From Steromphala cineraria (lineage: Eukaryota > Mollusca > Gastropoda > Trochida > Trochidae), in assembly GCA_916613615.1 (NCBI GenBank), contig OU744734.1, forward strand, positions 31,628,301-31,692,300: 64,000 bases of DNA. The letters are read 5' to 3'. The notes below the pieces were generated by a model. The model worked only from the letters and a program-made list of their open reading frames with translations. It was not told the DNA's origin and searched no databases. The translations under genes were made by a program, and so were the position numbers. Of this stretch, positions 1 through 11,304 are shown piece by piece; the stretch's first letter is position 1, and each line of letters starts with the position of its first letter.

Positions 1-973
1 ACCCCATAGCCAGGAGGCTGAGACTGACAGCCTGCCTACTGTCTGGCATTGCTTCACACAGAGAGGAATTTCTGAGGAGGCAGCCGTGTTTCTTATCAAG
101 TCTTGGAGGAAAGCAACACGCAAGCAATATGCCTATTACCTCACAAAATGGAAGAAGTTTTGTTCTCAAAGGGAAGTTAATTTCAGTTTGCCGTCTTTAG
201 CAGATGTGTTAGATTTCTTGCTGTCACTAGTCAAGGCAGGACTGAGTTATAGTTCTGTGCACACTACAAGATGTGCCTTATCTACTTTTGTACTGCTTAA
301 TGATCAACCATGTGGAAGCCATCCTATGGTATCTAGATTTCTCAAAGCTGTATTTCAAGAAAACCCACCAGTTCCTAAATATTTGGAAGTGTGGAGTGTT
401 AAAGATGTTCTTATTTTGCATATTTCTTTAAAAACTTTAACAATCAAACTTGTATTGTTGATGTCTTTGACAACTGCCCAGAGAGGTCAGATTTTGCATT
501 TTTTTAAGTTTAAATAACATGACAGAAAAGGAATGACATTTTGTTCCATTTTGCTGACTTATTAAAACAGTCAAAACCTGGAAGACTGGCTAAGCCTCTT
601 GTTCTCAAAGAATACCTTTTAGACAGTTGTGTGTGTGTCGTCACAGGGCTGAGAGAATATATCAGAAGGACTGCAGGTTAAGAGGATCTGAGAAGAAACT
701 TTGATAACCTACATTAGGCCTCATAAGGCCGTGTCACGGGACACTGTGTCACGATGGATCAGGACTGGCTTGACTCAAGCAGGTATTGATACAAGTGTTT
801 TTGCTGCACACAGTACAAGAGCAGCAGCAACATCTGCAGCCCGAGGAGCTTCAGTGCCAATGAGGACGATTCTTGATAAAGCAGATTGGTCCAGTGAAAA
901 CACTTTTGCCAACTTCTATAACAAACCTATTGTTTCTAGGGAAAACGCTTTCTCTGAAGCAATCCTGCAGTAA
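1..973 (+). pseudogene. DIRS-like tyrosine recombinase, broken and cut by the window edge
   Basis: The reading frame is already open at base 2 and runs to a stop at 515-517. It gives the N-terminal core-binding (SAM-like) domain of a tyrosine recombinase, with the SWR.ATRKQYAYYLTKW.KFC signature at about 100-160. A second piece at 701-973 holds the C-terminal catalytic part: an H-S-T-R-A box (H-x-x-R) near 820-830, followed by W-x-x-x-x-TF-x-x-FYNKP with the candidate nucleophile tyrosine. The 517-701 stretch between them is full of stops and frame changes, so the gene is dead. This enzyme type is the integrase of DIRS/Ngaro retroelements and of Cryptons. I favour DIRS from the conserved SWR and FYNKP motifs, but the reverse transcriptase that would prove it would lie left of the window. 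Confidence 0.72.
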
Positions 974-1552
974 AGTTCTTTAGATCATTTTCGATAAAGC
1001 AACTTAAAGTTAAGCAGAGAGATAAAGTGAAACTCTTAAAATGAACATTGTCATGAGTTTTAAACTCGTTTATAATATGAAGATATTATGTTTATTTATA
1101 TATATGAAAATGTACACTTTGAAATAATGTACACATATTTCATTTGAGACTTTATATTTGCTATCCAATATAACATATGGAGTGGACACATTAAGAAACA
1201 GATGTACAGTTTCATTGAATAAAAGTCCTAATATGTTGAACCAAATTGTTGTGAATTTTATTGATGTTTGACAGAGAATTTGTTTATGAGTGAGCATCCA
1301 TCTTCGAAGTCTCATGGAAGCCTGACTGTCACGTGATTAGCTGATAGAATCTAAAAGTTAAACGAGACTTACCTGTAAGTTGAAGTTTGACTGTGGTTCC
1401 ATCAGCTAATCTACGTAAAGAAGGGGTTACATGCCCACCACGGTATTGTCCCTCCCTCAGCGTTAAGGCATTTGGGGGATACTCCCTCCTAAACTCTTTA
1501 AAAATCTGATTCGAGCATGCGCATGCGCAGTAGCAATCTCATGTAACCCCTC
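974..1552. other. Non-coding 3' flank of the recombinase
   Basis: No gene seen. An 11-bp inverted repeat (GATTAGCTGAT at 1335-1345, its complement at 1401-1411) brackets a short stretch. It could be part of the terminal or internal complementary region of the DIRS-like element, but this is only a guess. Confidence 0.35.
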
Positions 1553-2262
1553 CACAGGGCCACAAAAGCTATAAATTATAACCCTCACTAATCAGGAGTC
1601 TGTACACAAAGTTTCAGCTTTCTAGATCTGAAGCTTCTGGAGAAGAAGATGAAAATAGGTTTTAAGGGTATGGCCCTTGTGGCCTTAATTTGGGGGCACA
1701 GAGGGCCACCAAAGCAAATAATTATAATCCTCACAAGTCAAAGTATCTGCACACAAAGTTTCACCTTTCATGGCCTTCTGCTTCTGGAGAAGAAGTCAAA
1801 AACGCACAAAGTTAACAGACAGATGGACAGACACCATGCCATGTAGGGCTGAGTATCATGGGAAATCTCACGATTCGATACGTATCACAATACAGACAGG
1901 CGATACAGAATGTATCACGATACATTGTTTAAAGTATAACTTCGTGCATATTTTGTGATATATTCAAGATGGTGGAAACTTTGTGTTATGAAATGATCGA
2001 AAATCAAAGATTAAAAAGTTTTTTCTTCTTCAAAAACATTTATTTATTAATTAGATTGCTTCATGCTTACTCTAGTTACAGTTACTTCACAACACTAGCT
2101 TGTTTTAAAGTGTTTACTTAGTTTTTCTTTTCATTTTAAATAAGTGAAATCTATTTTTAGTGTATCACGATACAATAATCACGATTTCCCAAGCTACGAT
2201 TGTATTGTAGGTATCGATGAATCGTTACAGCCCTAATGCCATAAGCCCATCGGGCCTTCAAA
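1553..2262 (+). repeat. Dispersed GGGCCACAGGGCC/CCATAAGCCC repeat, copy a (split)
   Basis: Two degenerate units of about 145 bp, each containing a GTGTGGCCC..GGGCCAC palindrome, 'ATAATCCTCA', 'CACAAAGTTTCA' and 'CTTCTGGAGAAGAAG'. They are followed by the conserved tail ACACCATGCCATAAGCCC. Two more copies lie at 13373-13558 and 16296-16766. A hAT-type MITE splits the tail of this copy at 1844-2235. No coding capacity; the unit looks like a non-autonomous element typical of bivalves. Confidence 0.75.
1844..2235 (+). mobile_element. hAT-type MITE, copy a (392 bp)
   Basis: Starts TAGGGCTGAG and ends CAGCCCTA, so short terminal inverted repeats. It is flanked by ATGCCATG (1836-1843) and ATGCCATA (2236-2243), an 8-bp target duplication with one mismatch as expected for hAT. 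The insertion splits the CCATGCCATAAGCCC tail of the surrounding repeat. The interior is AT-rich with many TATCACGATACA motifs and has no transposase. Related copies are at 17585-17995 and, inverted and truncated, at 12081-12381. Confidence 0.85.
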
Positions 2263-2339
2263 GTTATCCAAGCGTCTAATTTGCAAATTCCGGACAGTAA
2301 CAGGATTCATTTGACCAATTGTAGAGAGAATTGATGATA

Positions 2340-2945
2340 TACAATTATATACTGGTGATGAGGTCAATACCTGTTTTTATAGACCCAAGGAAAACAATAT
2401 TGACCAAGGACGAAGTCCGAGGTCGATATTGTTTTCCTCGGGTCTATAAAAACAGGTATTGACCGAATTCACCAGTTCATAATTGTTTTATTATGTCTCG
2501 GTTAAAAACGAGAAAAGGAAATAGAAAACTACAAGTATGAGCGGCATTTCCGCTCGATTGTTGGCAAAGGCGGGTTAATGACGTCATGATAACAATAGTA
2601 TTGTTATTGTATAGTTTTGGGTTTTTTTGTACACCAGCTCTGTAATAATACAACATGAATTCCCTTCGGGGTAATAAAGTACTATTATTATTATTATTAT
2701 TATGACGTCATGAAACAACGGTTTGTCGTCGGCGGCGGCTCTATTTTTAGTAACTCAAGTCAATATCACTTTTGGTCGGACTCGGGGTCACGGGGTCAAG
2801 TCAATGTCACTTTCTGTCGACTGTCACGTGACCGTTTCTCGACCAATTGGATTGCCGGAAAATTATGCTTGCATAATAACTTACCTTATTTTACCTCCCC
2901 TCGAAATAACGCCCAGGCGTTAATTTCAGAAAATATATTTCTCTC
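2340..2945 (+). repeat. Hairpin repeat with CRE-like palindromes, copy a
   Basis: A long imperfect hairpin (2342-2485) has arms containing GGTCAATACCTGTTTTTATA and its complement. It is followed by a unique tail carrying TGACGTCA palindromes near 2579 and 2703. An inverted second copy lies at 48643-49078, where the tandem-duplicate sequence lacks it, showing that it is mobile. Apparent short frames in it (for example 2710-2949) are not supported as genes. Confidence 0.75.
2600..2700 (+). repeat. LINE-type 3' tail with (ATT)n microsatellite
   Basis: Sequence ending in CCCTTCGGGGTAATAAAG followed by (ATT)n. It is absent from the matching place in the inverted copy of the surrounding repeat near 48.81 kb. 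The CCTTCGGGG-AATAAAG tail with a short tandem repeat resembles the 3' end of CR1/L2-type LINEs or their SINEs. Confidence 0.55.
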
Positions 2946-4158
2946 ATGAAATTGTTGAAATTTGATATTAAGCCCTCGACGATAACCGGTATTTTACTAT
3001 GGAATTTAGGATGATTTGAAATTATTTTTTGGTATCTGTTACAGAGGTTTTAGTCCTTACTGAAATATTGTAAATCAGAAGACCCAAGGAAGCTCTTTCT
3101 TAGGTGATCTTTAGAAATTTATCCGTACTCCAAAAATCAATAAACTAGTTAAACATAATAAATTTAATGATCACTTTAAAATTAACTGTTTTAGGGCACT
3201 TTTGAAGTTGATAGTATAAGGAAAACAAGGAAATTCTATGTATGAACAACTTCTTTAATTTCATGATAGCAATGTTTCGAAAATTTTAATGTTTTCATGC
3301 TTAAATTTTAAAAACGGAAAAGAACCTTTGCGGCAACGTCGCCATTGTCAAAGAAGTTTCTCATCATAGAATTTCCTTCTGATGAAATCTAAATAAATTT
3401 ATATCGACAGTTCCATATTGTCTAATATAATAACTTAACATAAAAATCTGTTGATCTAAATTTATTTAGATTGCTTGTGGTGTTGCCTTCCTTAAAAGTT
3501 TTAAATTGTGTTTGTAGGTTGCCCTTGAAGGTTGCTAAATAGAAAGTTTATCGCTGGATAGGAATGATTGGAATGTTGGAATTTTGAATGACTTTTATTT
3601 AAAAGTAAACACTTACTTCCTTAAAATATTAAAGATTTACACATATTTTACGTGAAACAGTATCTAGGAAAACTTATGACATTACGGTAAATTCATTAAC
3701 ATCGAAATCCTAATTTGCTGAACGGCTTTCAACGCCTAGTAAATTGGTCAATCAATCCTATACAAAGCTATAGGCCTACAGTACATATTGATAGAATAAT
3801 GTGATATAATAATGTTTCCTGAAAAATAATATGCGCAAATCTAGATAATGGAACAAAAAACAATCAGACAGGCTGAATTAACAGTTGAAATAAAATCCTA
3901 GTCGACTAAGTTAATTAATTAGATATATCTAACGTCATTCATAGACCCTAAATTCTGCACTTTAATATCACCGACTTTAACATAAAACCGTAATTACCTG
4001 GTCATTTATATACACTGTCAAGCTTTGAAAAATCTTAACTAAAGTGTTTGATGTCGATGTGACATAAGGAGATACTTAAAATGAACTATTAGTTGGTAAG
4101 GAAGGTGACGTTAGCTAAATTAAGTCTACCTTGATTAGTAACTCTTCACTCATTTCAG
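2946..4158. other. AT-rich stretch without a recognisable gene
   Basis: Nothing recognisable. It ends in a good splice acceptor (CACTCATTTCAG at about 4147-4158) in front of the transposase exon, so the right part is probably an intron or 5' end of that gene. Confidence 0.5.
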
Positions 4159-4952
4159 CTTTCAGATGTTGGAGATGTTGAAGCAGAGAATGTGACAACA
4201 ATTGATGTTGCTCTTGACCAGGATGAAGTTACATGTAATGCTGGAGGGAGTGAGTCTTTTAATCAGAGTACCACAAAATCAAATCTGGATGTGTCTGTTG
4301 CACTTCATGATTACATGGGACAAGTTGATATTAATAATCTACCTACTTTTAGACACAAAGAAGTTCAACATGATGCAGAGGTGTGTAATAGTTCCTCTCA
4401 AACTGAGTCGTGCAAATTCAGTACAGCCTCTAAGCTTATTCAGACTGATTTACAGCCCAAAACAAGAAGTGTTCATGTTCAAACTGATGTAATTCCAGAG
4501 CTAACAATTCAGGATATAAAAGAGAAAGAAATGATGTTTTATACTGGACTCCCAGATAAAGGTACCTTTAATGTGCTCTTTGAAGAACTGACAAATGAGA
4601 AAGAAGATTCAGCAGGTGGCAGACCAAGGAAACTTAATCCTATTGATGAGTTTTCATGGTGTTAATGAGACTGAGGTTGGGGTAACTTACTTGAGCTTGA
4701 TTTAGCAAAGAGGTTCAGACTGAGTCAAGCTACAGTCAGCAATGTTTTAACACATGGATTGAAAAGATGTACTCAAAACTTAGTTTTCTTGTTTGGTGGA
4801 CACCGAGGGATGTTGTGCAGGCCAATATGCCACATTCATTTAAAGAGTGTTATCCATCAACCCATGTCATTATTGATTGTACAGAAATATTTACTGAAAA
4901 GCATCATTGATTAACAAGTCATTTGTGTATTCTGATTATTAAAGTCATAATA

Positions 4953-6145
4953 TTCTGATGGAAACGAATAAGGGAGCGCTGAATTACTGTTAACCTATGT
5001 CTGGCATGTTCAGTTTGTTCGAGGCTGCGTGGGGCCATTATAAACTGAAAATGTTGAAGTTTACTTTCACTGAAAAAGGGACGTGAAAATTGATTTACAT
5101 GAACTTCATGCATGGCAAGGTCCATTTAACCTTCAGAATCATGCCAAGAGCATACCTTTCTGATCATGAGAAATGGCAGGCTATAAACAGCTGTCAATCA
5201 ATATGCCAGACAGCCAGACAATTTAACAAGTCTAAAAGTGTGATTTTGCAACTGTGGAACCGGTACCGTCAGACAGGGAACGTAAAGATTAGACCAGGTC
5301 GTGGTCCAAAACGTAAGACAACGCCCCGAAACGACCGCCAGCTGGTGCTGCTGTCCTTACATAACCGATTTAAACCAGCATCGAAAATTAACTCTGAGTT
5401 CAGGGCAGTAACGAGACTAAGAATTTGTGACCGTACTGTCAGAAACAGACTTAAAGTCACATTGGCGCAATACCATGTTCAGTGATGAGTCTAAATTCAA
5501 TTTGGACTTCGCAGATGGTCGGATCCGCATTTGGCGATGCCTTCGACGAAGTTCGTGAACGTCACCATCAGTGCACCATCAAACAAATAAATCTGTGATG
5601 GTATTGGGCGGCATAACCTACGACCATAGGACCAACCTTGTTCGACTTGATAGAAGGGTGACTGGTGTCCGTTACCGAGACAAAGTGTTGCAACCTGTTT
5701 TTTTTCCATCGCCGTAGAGTGGGTGTAAACTTTGAGTTTCAACATGACAATGCTCGACCCCACACGGCTCACGTCAGCAGGGATTTTCTCACGCAGAACA
5801 ACATCAGAGTGTTGCCATGGCCGTCTAAGAGTCCAGACATTAATCCCATGTGACGTTCTTGGACGTCGGGTGAAAGATCTTGATGTTCTACCCCAGACAC
5901 TTGATGCCATGTTCCAGGCTCTCCAAGAAGAGTGGCTCGCAGTTCCTCGGGCTGTCATCCGGAAGTTGATCCAAAGTGTTCCACGACGGTGTGAAGAAGT
6001 GATCAGGAAACAGGGAGGACACATCAGATACTGAAATTTCACCTGTGGTGTACATACTTAATGAAATATACTTGATCAAAAACCCATGACAATAAAACAA
6101 ATTTCACCATCAATACATGCGTTCCTTTATTCATTTCCATCAGTA
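4953..6145 (+). mobile_element. Tc1/mariner transposon, 1193 bp
   Basis: Inverted ends: TTCTGATGGAAACGAATAAG at 4953 and, read inward from the right, TACTGATGGAAATGAATAAA. A TA dinucleotide flanks each side (4951-4952, 6146-6147). The length is typical for the superfamily. It sits inside the DDE transposase gene, so it is the younger of the two. Confidence 0.88.
5141..6034 (+). pseudogene. Tc1-like transposase, frameshifted
   Basis: From ATG 5141 a paired-type helix-turn-helix region (SDHEKWQAINSCQS..TARQFNKS) is followed by a second one (NRYRQTGNVKIRPGRGPKR) with an AT-hook-like GRGPKRK. The frame is lost at about 5485. In other frames one sees the middle DDE motif FQHDNARPHTA (about 5737-5780) and LPWPSKSPDINPM, the region just before the third catalytic acid, then another frame change and a C-terminal helix ending GGHIRY at 6034. 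At least three frame breaks make it inactive. It most resembles the Tc1 branch rather than classical mariner. Confidence 0.85.
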
Positions 6146-6334
6146 TACATGGAAAGTTTTAGTTGGTATCAGTCCAAGTGGTACAATCACATGTAAGTGA
6201 TTTATTATCATTCCATCAAAGAAGAAGCCAAATAAAAAATTTAATTCCAGAGAAGTAGAGACAACAAGGAGGATAGCAAATCTGAGAATTCATGTTGAGC
6301 GTGCAATGGAGCGCATTAAGAACTTTAGGATTTT

Positions 6335-6535
6335 GCAAGGGGCAGGGATTAGGAAGGGCAGGGGCCATGGGCCATTTGCACATTTTCTGAAAAAATGGCC
6401 CATTAAAATTTTTAAGTTAACTATTGATATAAGGGCAATGGCCCCTTTAAAATGCAGAAAATTACTAAAAGCCATGAAAATGGCCCATTGTCAAAAGTGT
6501 CCTTCCCAATCACTGAAGGGGTTGCGCCCTTGAGT
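6335..6535 (+). repeat. Dispersed ATGGCCC repeat, copy a
   Basis: About 200 bp rich in ATGGCCC/GGGCAATGG, with the conserved core CTATTGATATAAGGGCAATG. A diverged second copy lies at about 14880-15045. Identity is low outside the core. No coding function. Confidence 0.55.
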
Positions 6536-7602
6536 ATGAGTGAAAACATTGACAAAGTATTCAAAGTCAGCTGTTATTTGTGCAATCTTCAACCACAACT
6601 TATCACAAATTAAACTTCCATAGTAATGTGAAATCAACTTAATACTGAGAAAAACATTCAAGTACAACAAAAGAGGAGTTTGTTAAGATGATTTTAATAA
6701 CATGCAGCAGAGCACAAAATATGTCTATTCAGAGAGACATTCACAATATGTTTTCCCAAGTATCTTTTCTGTGAGCCTATGACCTCACGTGCATACTTTA
6801 ATAACAATTCTCTTCACATACATTATTTCAAATCTACTTTTGATATTCTATATTGTTGTTAACAAATTAATTACTTTTCACAGATAATTTGCAAAAACAT
6901 TTGAATGTGAAGACTCGTGTGCTTATCACTCTATCCTTTTGGCTAGGAATTATCATAAACAAAAAGACAACTGAGTTCATATGAGAAAAAAACTACAAGT
7001 ATATAGCTGAAAGTTAAACAATACCAATTATTGAATTCTTCCAACAACAACATATTAGGTTTAGACCTAGAAAAGAATTCAAGAGGCTCTGTGATAATTC
7101 TAGATTCTTTTTCATTTTGTCTTTGTATGCCTTTTCTTTAAAAATCAATCTGACAGATGTACAGATAATTATGTCATGTTATTAATGTCATGTTAGGATT
7201 AAGATTAAGGTATTAAGATCACTGTTAATCTATAAATATTTATTGAATGGTATTAAAACTCATTAAAAGGTATCAAGTACCAATTTTCTGCAATCATATA
7301 TATCAATATTGCTAAGCAAAGATGTCACGGTTACTAATGTACCTTGATAAAATGTCCAATACATTAGAATAATGTACAAGAAAGTGCAATATTTTCCATC
7401 ATTACAACAAATGTATTTGTGTATATACAATAACCATTCATCTATAAATGAATAAAGACATTTTCATTGAACAATTTCATGTCCTATTTCTGTATTTCAC
7501 AAATCACTTGAAAAGAGAAATTCCCCTTTTAACTCTCTCAGAAAACAGTTCTGGTAAAACACATTTTATAAAGAAGTCATTCATTTTTATCAACATCTTT
7601 TG
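6536..7602. other. AT-rich stretch between convergent genes
   Basis: No gene or clear repeat seen. It lies between the 3' end of the DDE transposase remnant and the stop codon of the YqaJ gene on the other strand, so it would be the central non-coding part of the two-gene transposon. Confidence 0.5.
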
Positions 7603-8700
7603 TCAAAGTTCTGCGTCGATGATCACACCCTCAATAGAAATGCCTCTAAATGTCCATATAACAAAGTCACACCATTTCCTTCCTATTATTTCCATTTGTC
7701 CCTGAATCTGATAGTAGTATGCATGTGACCTTTTTAAACGTAAAGACCCATCCTTTGTTACAGTACAATAAAAGTCCTTGTTCCTGGCAGCACTCAAGGG
7801 ACTTTCATTTCTATATTTCAAAGGGCACTTGATTTCGGGGAGGCCTTCGGAGTTGTCACAATGTGCACATGTACAAAAAGCATCTGGGCTGCTTCCAAGA
7901 TGTGGGTAAGATGGATTGATACAGAGTCCACAGTCCTTGACTTTCACAGGTGGGTGAAGGTCTCTACTGACCATTAGGTAACTATCCCTTGCTCGTTGCT
8001 CATACTGTAAGCCATGAGACACTTGCTTCCCTTGATAGGGCACTAAATAGCCAAGAAGAAGCTTGAGAAGGTTATCAGGATGGGTTGATGGCTTTCTTCT
8101 GAAGAGTCTTAGAGAGTTCCAAATCGGGACGCTGTCAATCTACCGAACCAAGCCTCAAACCATAGATTGTTATTTGACTGGCCTAGAGTGACATCATTTA
8201 TCTTCACACATTCTTCTGGAGTAACATGAAGATGATGAAAATAGTGTAGAAAGAATTCTGTACAATCTGGTCCCTGAAGGTCAACATCATCTCTGTAAAG
8301 TCTGTCAACATTATGTAGTGCTGGTAAACTCTCATTATCAGTATTGACATCAATAGACGTTGGCTGTTGGTCATTTTTACATGGAAGGAACTTTTGAAGC
8401 CAAGCTGCATTTGGATTAACTGCCTTTAACCTATTTCTAAAATCCATGTGTTCATCAATAGAGTTTTGATTTGAAGACACTGAATCAAAAGGTTGAGTTG
8501 ACGAAAGTTGTAGTGTGTCTTTGACTGAACGTCCAGCAAAACTTATCTGGTTGGACTTCTTTGGAGAAAGAGATCTCTGTCGAGGTTTCACCCAAGAACA
8601 TGCGAGTGAGGTGGGAGCCAACTTTCCCTCACTGTGCTTCCTGGTGATGTCTGTCAGGGATATCATCATGGCAGCAATATGGTTGCATATTATTGTTTCA
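7603..8700 (-). pseudogene. YqaJ-type nuclease exon (C-terminal part of SAP-SWIM-YqaJ protein)
   Basis: Reads from a splice acceptor at about 8701 (CTTTGCTATTCCAG on the minus strand). The exon opens with the second half of a SWIM zinc finger (ICNHIAAM), then CSWVKPR, then the YqaJ/lambda-exonuclease-like domain. That domain starts GRLTASRFG, breaks by one frameshift at about 8110, and continues with YEQRARDSY, LGSSPDA, EIKCPLKY and YYYQIQGQMEI..WCDFVIWT. The family's metal-binding acidic residues (E, D and E-x-K) are all visible. YqaJ nucleases degrade or resect double-stranded DNA; in animal genomes they are often carried by DNA transposons. The single frameshift suggests recent decay. Confidence 0.82.
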
Positions 8701-8792
8701 CCTTCACTGGAATAGCAAAGATAATAATGTCAATGTGAAAATCGAAAACAGCAAAAAATCGCCATTTCAGCAAAAGAGAATATATATATTAA

Positions 8793-9262
8793 CCTGGCCA
8801 AAAGTGAGTCATCATAAGCGATATTTCCATTGACTTATACGTTAATTACCTGTTGCACGAATAATTTTCATTAATTCACTTTAAGTCTCTAAATTGTATT
8901 GTTATAACATACAGTTAGGAAATCATCTCTGCTACGCTTACGTATTTATCATTCATAGTTAGGTTGATTATTTTTTTAATAACGACTGGTTAAGTGACAC
9001 ATACAACTTTTTAAGCGCCTGTCCCATTGACTGCCATGTTGCTTGAGGTGTTTAATAATGAAGTTTGATGGCCATAGGCCCAATGAACATATCAATACAA
9101 AATATACACAATATTTTATTTTTATTTTTTTTCTTCTAATTTTGTAAGTATCTTTAGGCTGCAAATCGATCAAAACTCAATTAATGAAAATAATTCTTGC
9201 AACAGGTAATTAACATGTAAGTCAATGGGAATTTCAAGAGTGATGACTCACTTTTGTCCAGG
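8793..9262 (+). mobile_element. Inverted-repeat element TGGCCAAAAGTGAGTCATCA, copy a
   Basis: 470 bp with terminal inverted repeats. The left end reads CCTGGCCAAAAGTGAGTCAT and the right end, read inward, CCTGGACAAAAGTGAGTCAT. A second layer of symmetry (TTAATTACCTGTTGCA..) lies inside. It sits in the intron of the YqaJ gene. Other copies: 16843-18768 (interrupted), 21823-22055 (one end), and a right end at 54788-54835. No coding capacity. Confidence 0.75.
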
Positions 9263-9705
9263 TATTGTATATGTATCACACATTTTGTATTTGAAAAAAG
9301 ACTGAAGATGATCCTAATAGTAATACTTAGAATAAACAATTTTAGTAATAGTGTAACCTAGCTGTGTTTTCAAATAATGTTACATATGAATTGGAAACAA
9401 GAAAGTTAAATCTTCCTTAATTCTAAACACTTCAAATTCAATACTCAATGATTTTAGATTATTGAATTTACTAGTTGCAAGCAAAGGTAAAATGTATACA
9501 TTTATGTTCTTATGCTGAGTGAAGTCATCCTTTTGCATCCTTATGCACAACTGTAATTAATTTTTATGTGATATGATGACAAAGAGTTTAAGACTTTAAG
9601 TTTAAATGACAGCTGTATTTTGCATATTCTTCAATGTGTTACTAACTGTTAGATAATTTCTTCAAAGTATAATATTTCAATCAAAATGAGTCATCAGTGA
9701 TACAT
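9263..9705. other. Intron remainder of the YqaJ gene
   Basis: AT-rich. It is bounded on the right by a splice donor (minus strand GCAG/GGTATGT at about 9706) and on the left by the inverted-repeat element. Nothing else seen. Confidence 0.45.
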
Positions 9706-9955
9706 ACCCTGCAACACATTCACATTTTGCAGAATGAACATGACCTCTCACCTAGGACACACACATCCAGCATTTGTACGCAGGTTCTTCCTTGAACTTG
9801 AGCCAGGAAACGGTGGTAAACAATCACATTTGATAAAACAATGGCTACTACTGTCACTCACACCGTGATATATTATATTTTGGACATGTCCATCATCATA
9901 AAATACTTGAGCTTTCCCCAGTTGTTTTTTCGCTGCCACAGCTTCATGATGTTAA
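9706..9955 (-). pseudogene. SWIM-finger part of the SAP-SWIM-YqaJ first exon
   Basis: Minus-strand reading gives EAVAAKKQLGKAQVFYDDGH followed by V.NIIYH and CFIKCDCLPPF, then after a frame change SAKCECVAG at a splice donor. The CxC pair here joins CNH in the next exon to make a SWIM-type zinc finger. The exon is continuous in frame with the SAP segment (11305-11657) once the TTAA-flanked insertion 9956-11300 is ignored. Confidence 0.7.
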
Positions 9956-11300
9956 AGGGGGACTGAAATGGTCTATGACTACTTTCGGGATTCATAAAAA
10001 GCGGCTTGCAATTTGAATAAGAGTCAACTTTGAATTTTCGAAATCGGACGGCAACCTGCCTAAATACGGCTTTTAAAATACACTGCCTAATTAGCCCCGG
10101 CGAACAGAATCTGTGGTTACTGAAGCGTGGCCCGAGCGTGTCTACCTACTGTGACATAGCAGTAGGCGAGTAGTTTCACCTAATGATCATTTTTCAACGG
10201 GAAATGACACCTTTTTAATCGTTCGTTTAACATACAAATATTCACAAAAAAACGCTCAATTTTTGCATATTCCGAAAGCTTAGATATCCGACGACTCAAT
10301 AACGATTTATTCAAGCCAATGATTATTGTATAAACATGTAGTATCGTATATTTCAAAACCATATGAAATGACGCAAAAAGGCGACTGCCTTGTTAAATTG
10401 GCGCCGTTATGGCTAGACATGTCCGTTAAAGTGATAATCTGATTGTCTGTTGTTTGCTTAATCTTACATAACATACACTGACTATTATTTCCGACGGTGA
10501 CAAATAACAAATCGTTTATGTTTTCAGTGAACAAACCGACTACTTTCTACAATCGAATACCTACAATGTTAATTTTTTGTGAGTTTATTGCACTATAAAG
10601 ATATATTTTAAAGAGGCCAATAGACGGTGAATAATTTTACCATGATGGTTTGAAAGAAAAGGAAAAGTGTGAACGGTTTCATGTTATTTATTATGATATT
10701 TTTTCTCTTATGAAAAGATAGGCGCCACAGTGGATTATCTATAGTACGTTATGATTAATCTCCGTATTTTTACAACACATATCAATAATAAAATAATGAA
10801 ACATTATTTAACAGTGGTTGAACTTTTCAAGATATATAAGGTTTCGATTGGTATCGAAAATGAAACAATGTTATATTTGGGATCACACTGTTTTGCATAT
10901 AACATTCCGAATATTGGTACAGTCATATCCATCAAAGCAATTCTGACAACAAAAGTAGTACAGAGTATTGTCTTAGATATCATCGTACTTGCTTCTTGCC
11001 TTTTTTATTAATCAGAAATTAACACATAAATCGTTTGGTTTGAAGGAGGTTTGTCTCCAGACTTTATGGTAGACACGCAAATGGAGACAGGCCCGGTGGG
11101 CGGGGCGTCACGCTCTAATGAGTTTTCAAAGCGTTCGCCTGTTGATTTCGGCGGCATTCTAAAAAACGGGTATAAAATGCTGATTAAAAGTCTAATTTAT
11201 GTGTGTATTGTCTCAATTATATGCTCATTGCATTCTCATAGATAATAGTACTGGAGATATTGATCTATCATTCTTAGAAAAAGTACATTGCATAACCTCT
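9956..11300. mobile_element. TTAA-targeted insertion in the SAP-SWIM exon
   Basis: 1345 bp flanked by TTAA at 9952-9955 and 11301-11304. Ends read AGGGGGACTG and, inward from the right, AGAGGTTATG, so terminal similarity is weak. The main support is functional: without it the frame of the SAP segment runs straight on into the SWIM segment (SRNI, a TAA created in the target, then HHEAV). TTAA duplication is the habit of piggyBac and Kolobok elements. No transposase seen, so it is non-autonomous. Short frames inside (10307-10534, 10751-11011, 11051-11245) have no recognisable features. Confidence 0.65.
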
Positions 11301-11304
11301 TTAA

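Larger units (their letters stand above)
4159..6345 (+). pseudogene. ISL2EU-like DDE transposase (DDE_Tnp_4 type), interrupted by Tc1/mariner
   Basis: An exon opens right after a splice acceptor at 4158. Its N-terminal region is low-complexity. Across small frameshifts at about 4648-4710 the DNA encodes a helix-turn-helix (LELDLAKRFRLSQATVSNVL), then PRDVV.ANMP.SFKECYPSTHVIIDCTEIF, with the first catalytic Asp in IIDCTE. The reading then runs into the inserted mariner element (4953-6145). It resumes with TWKVLVGISPSG and, after a gap, REVETTRRIANLRIHVERAM at about 6250-6310. Across the insertion the host frame reads SHN then TWK without loss. The segment that should hold the second and third catalytic acidic residues is missing, so the copy is inactive. 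The combination with the YqaJ gene downstream fits ISL2EU elements as I remember them. Confidence 0.72.

Noticed and set aside
5497..6042. 181-codon minus-strand frame
   Set aside because: Antisense to the Tc1 transposase; the sense-strand DDE motifs explain the region.
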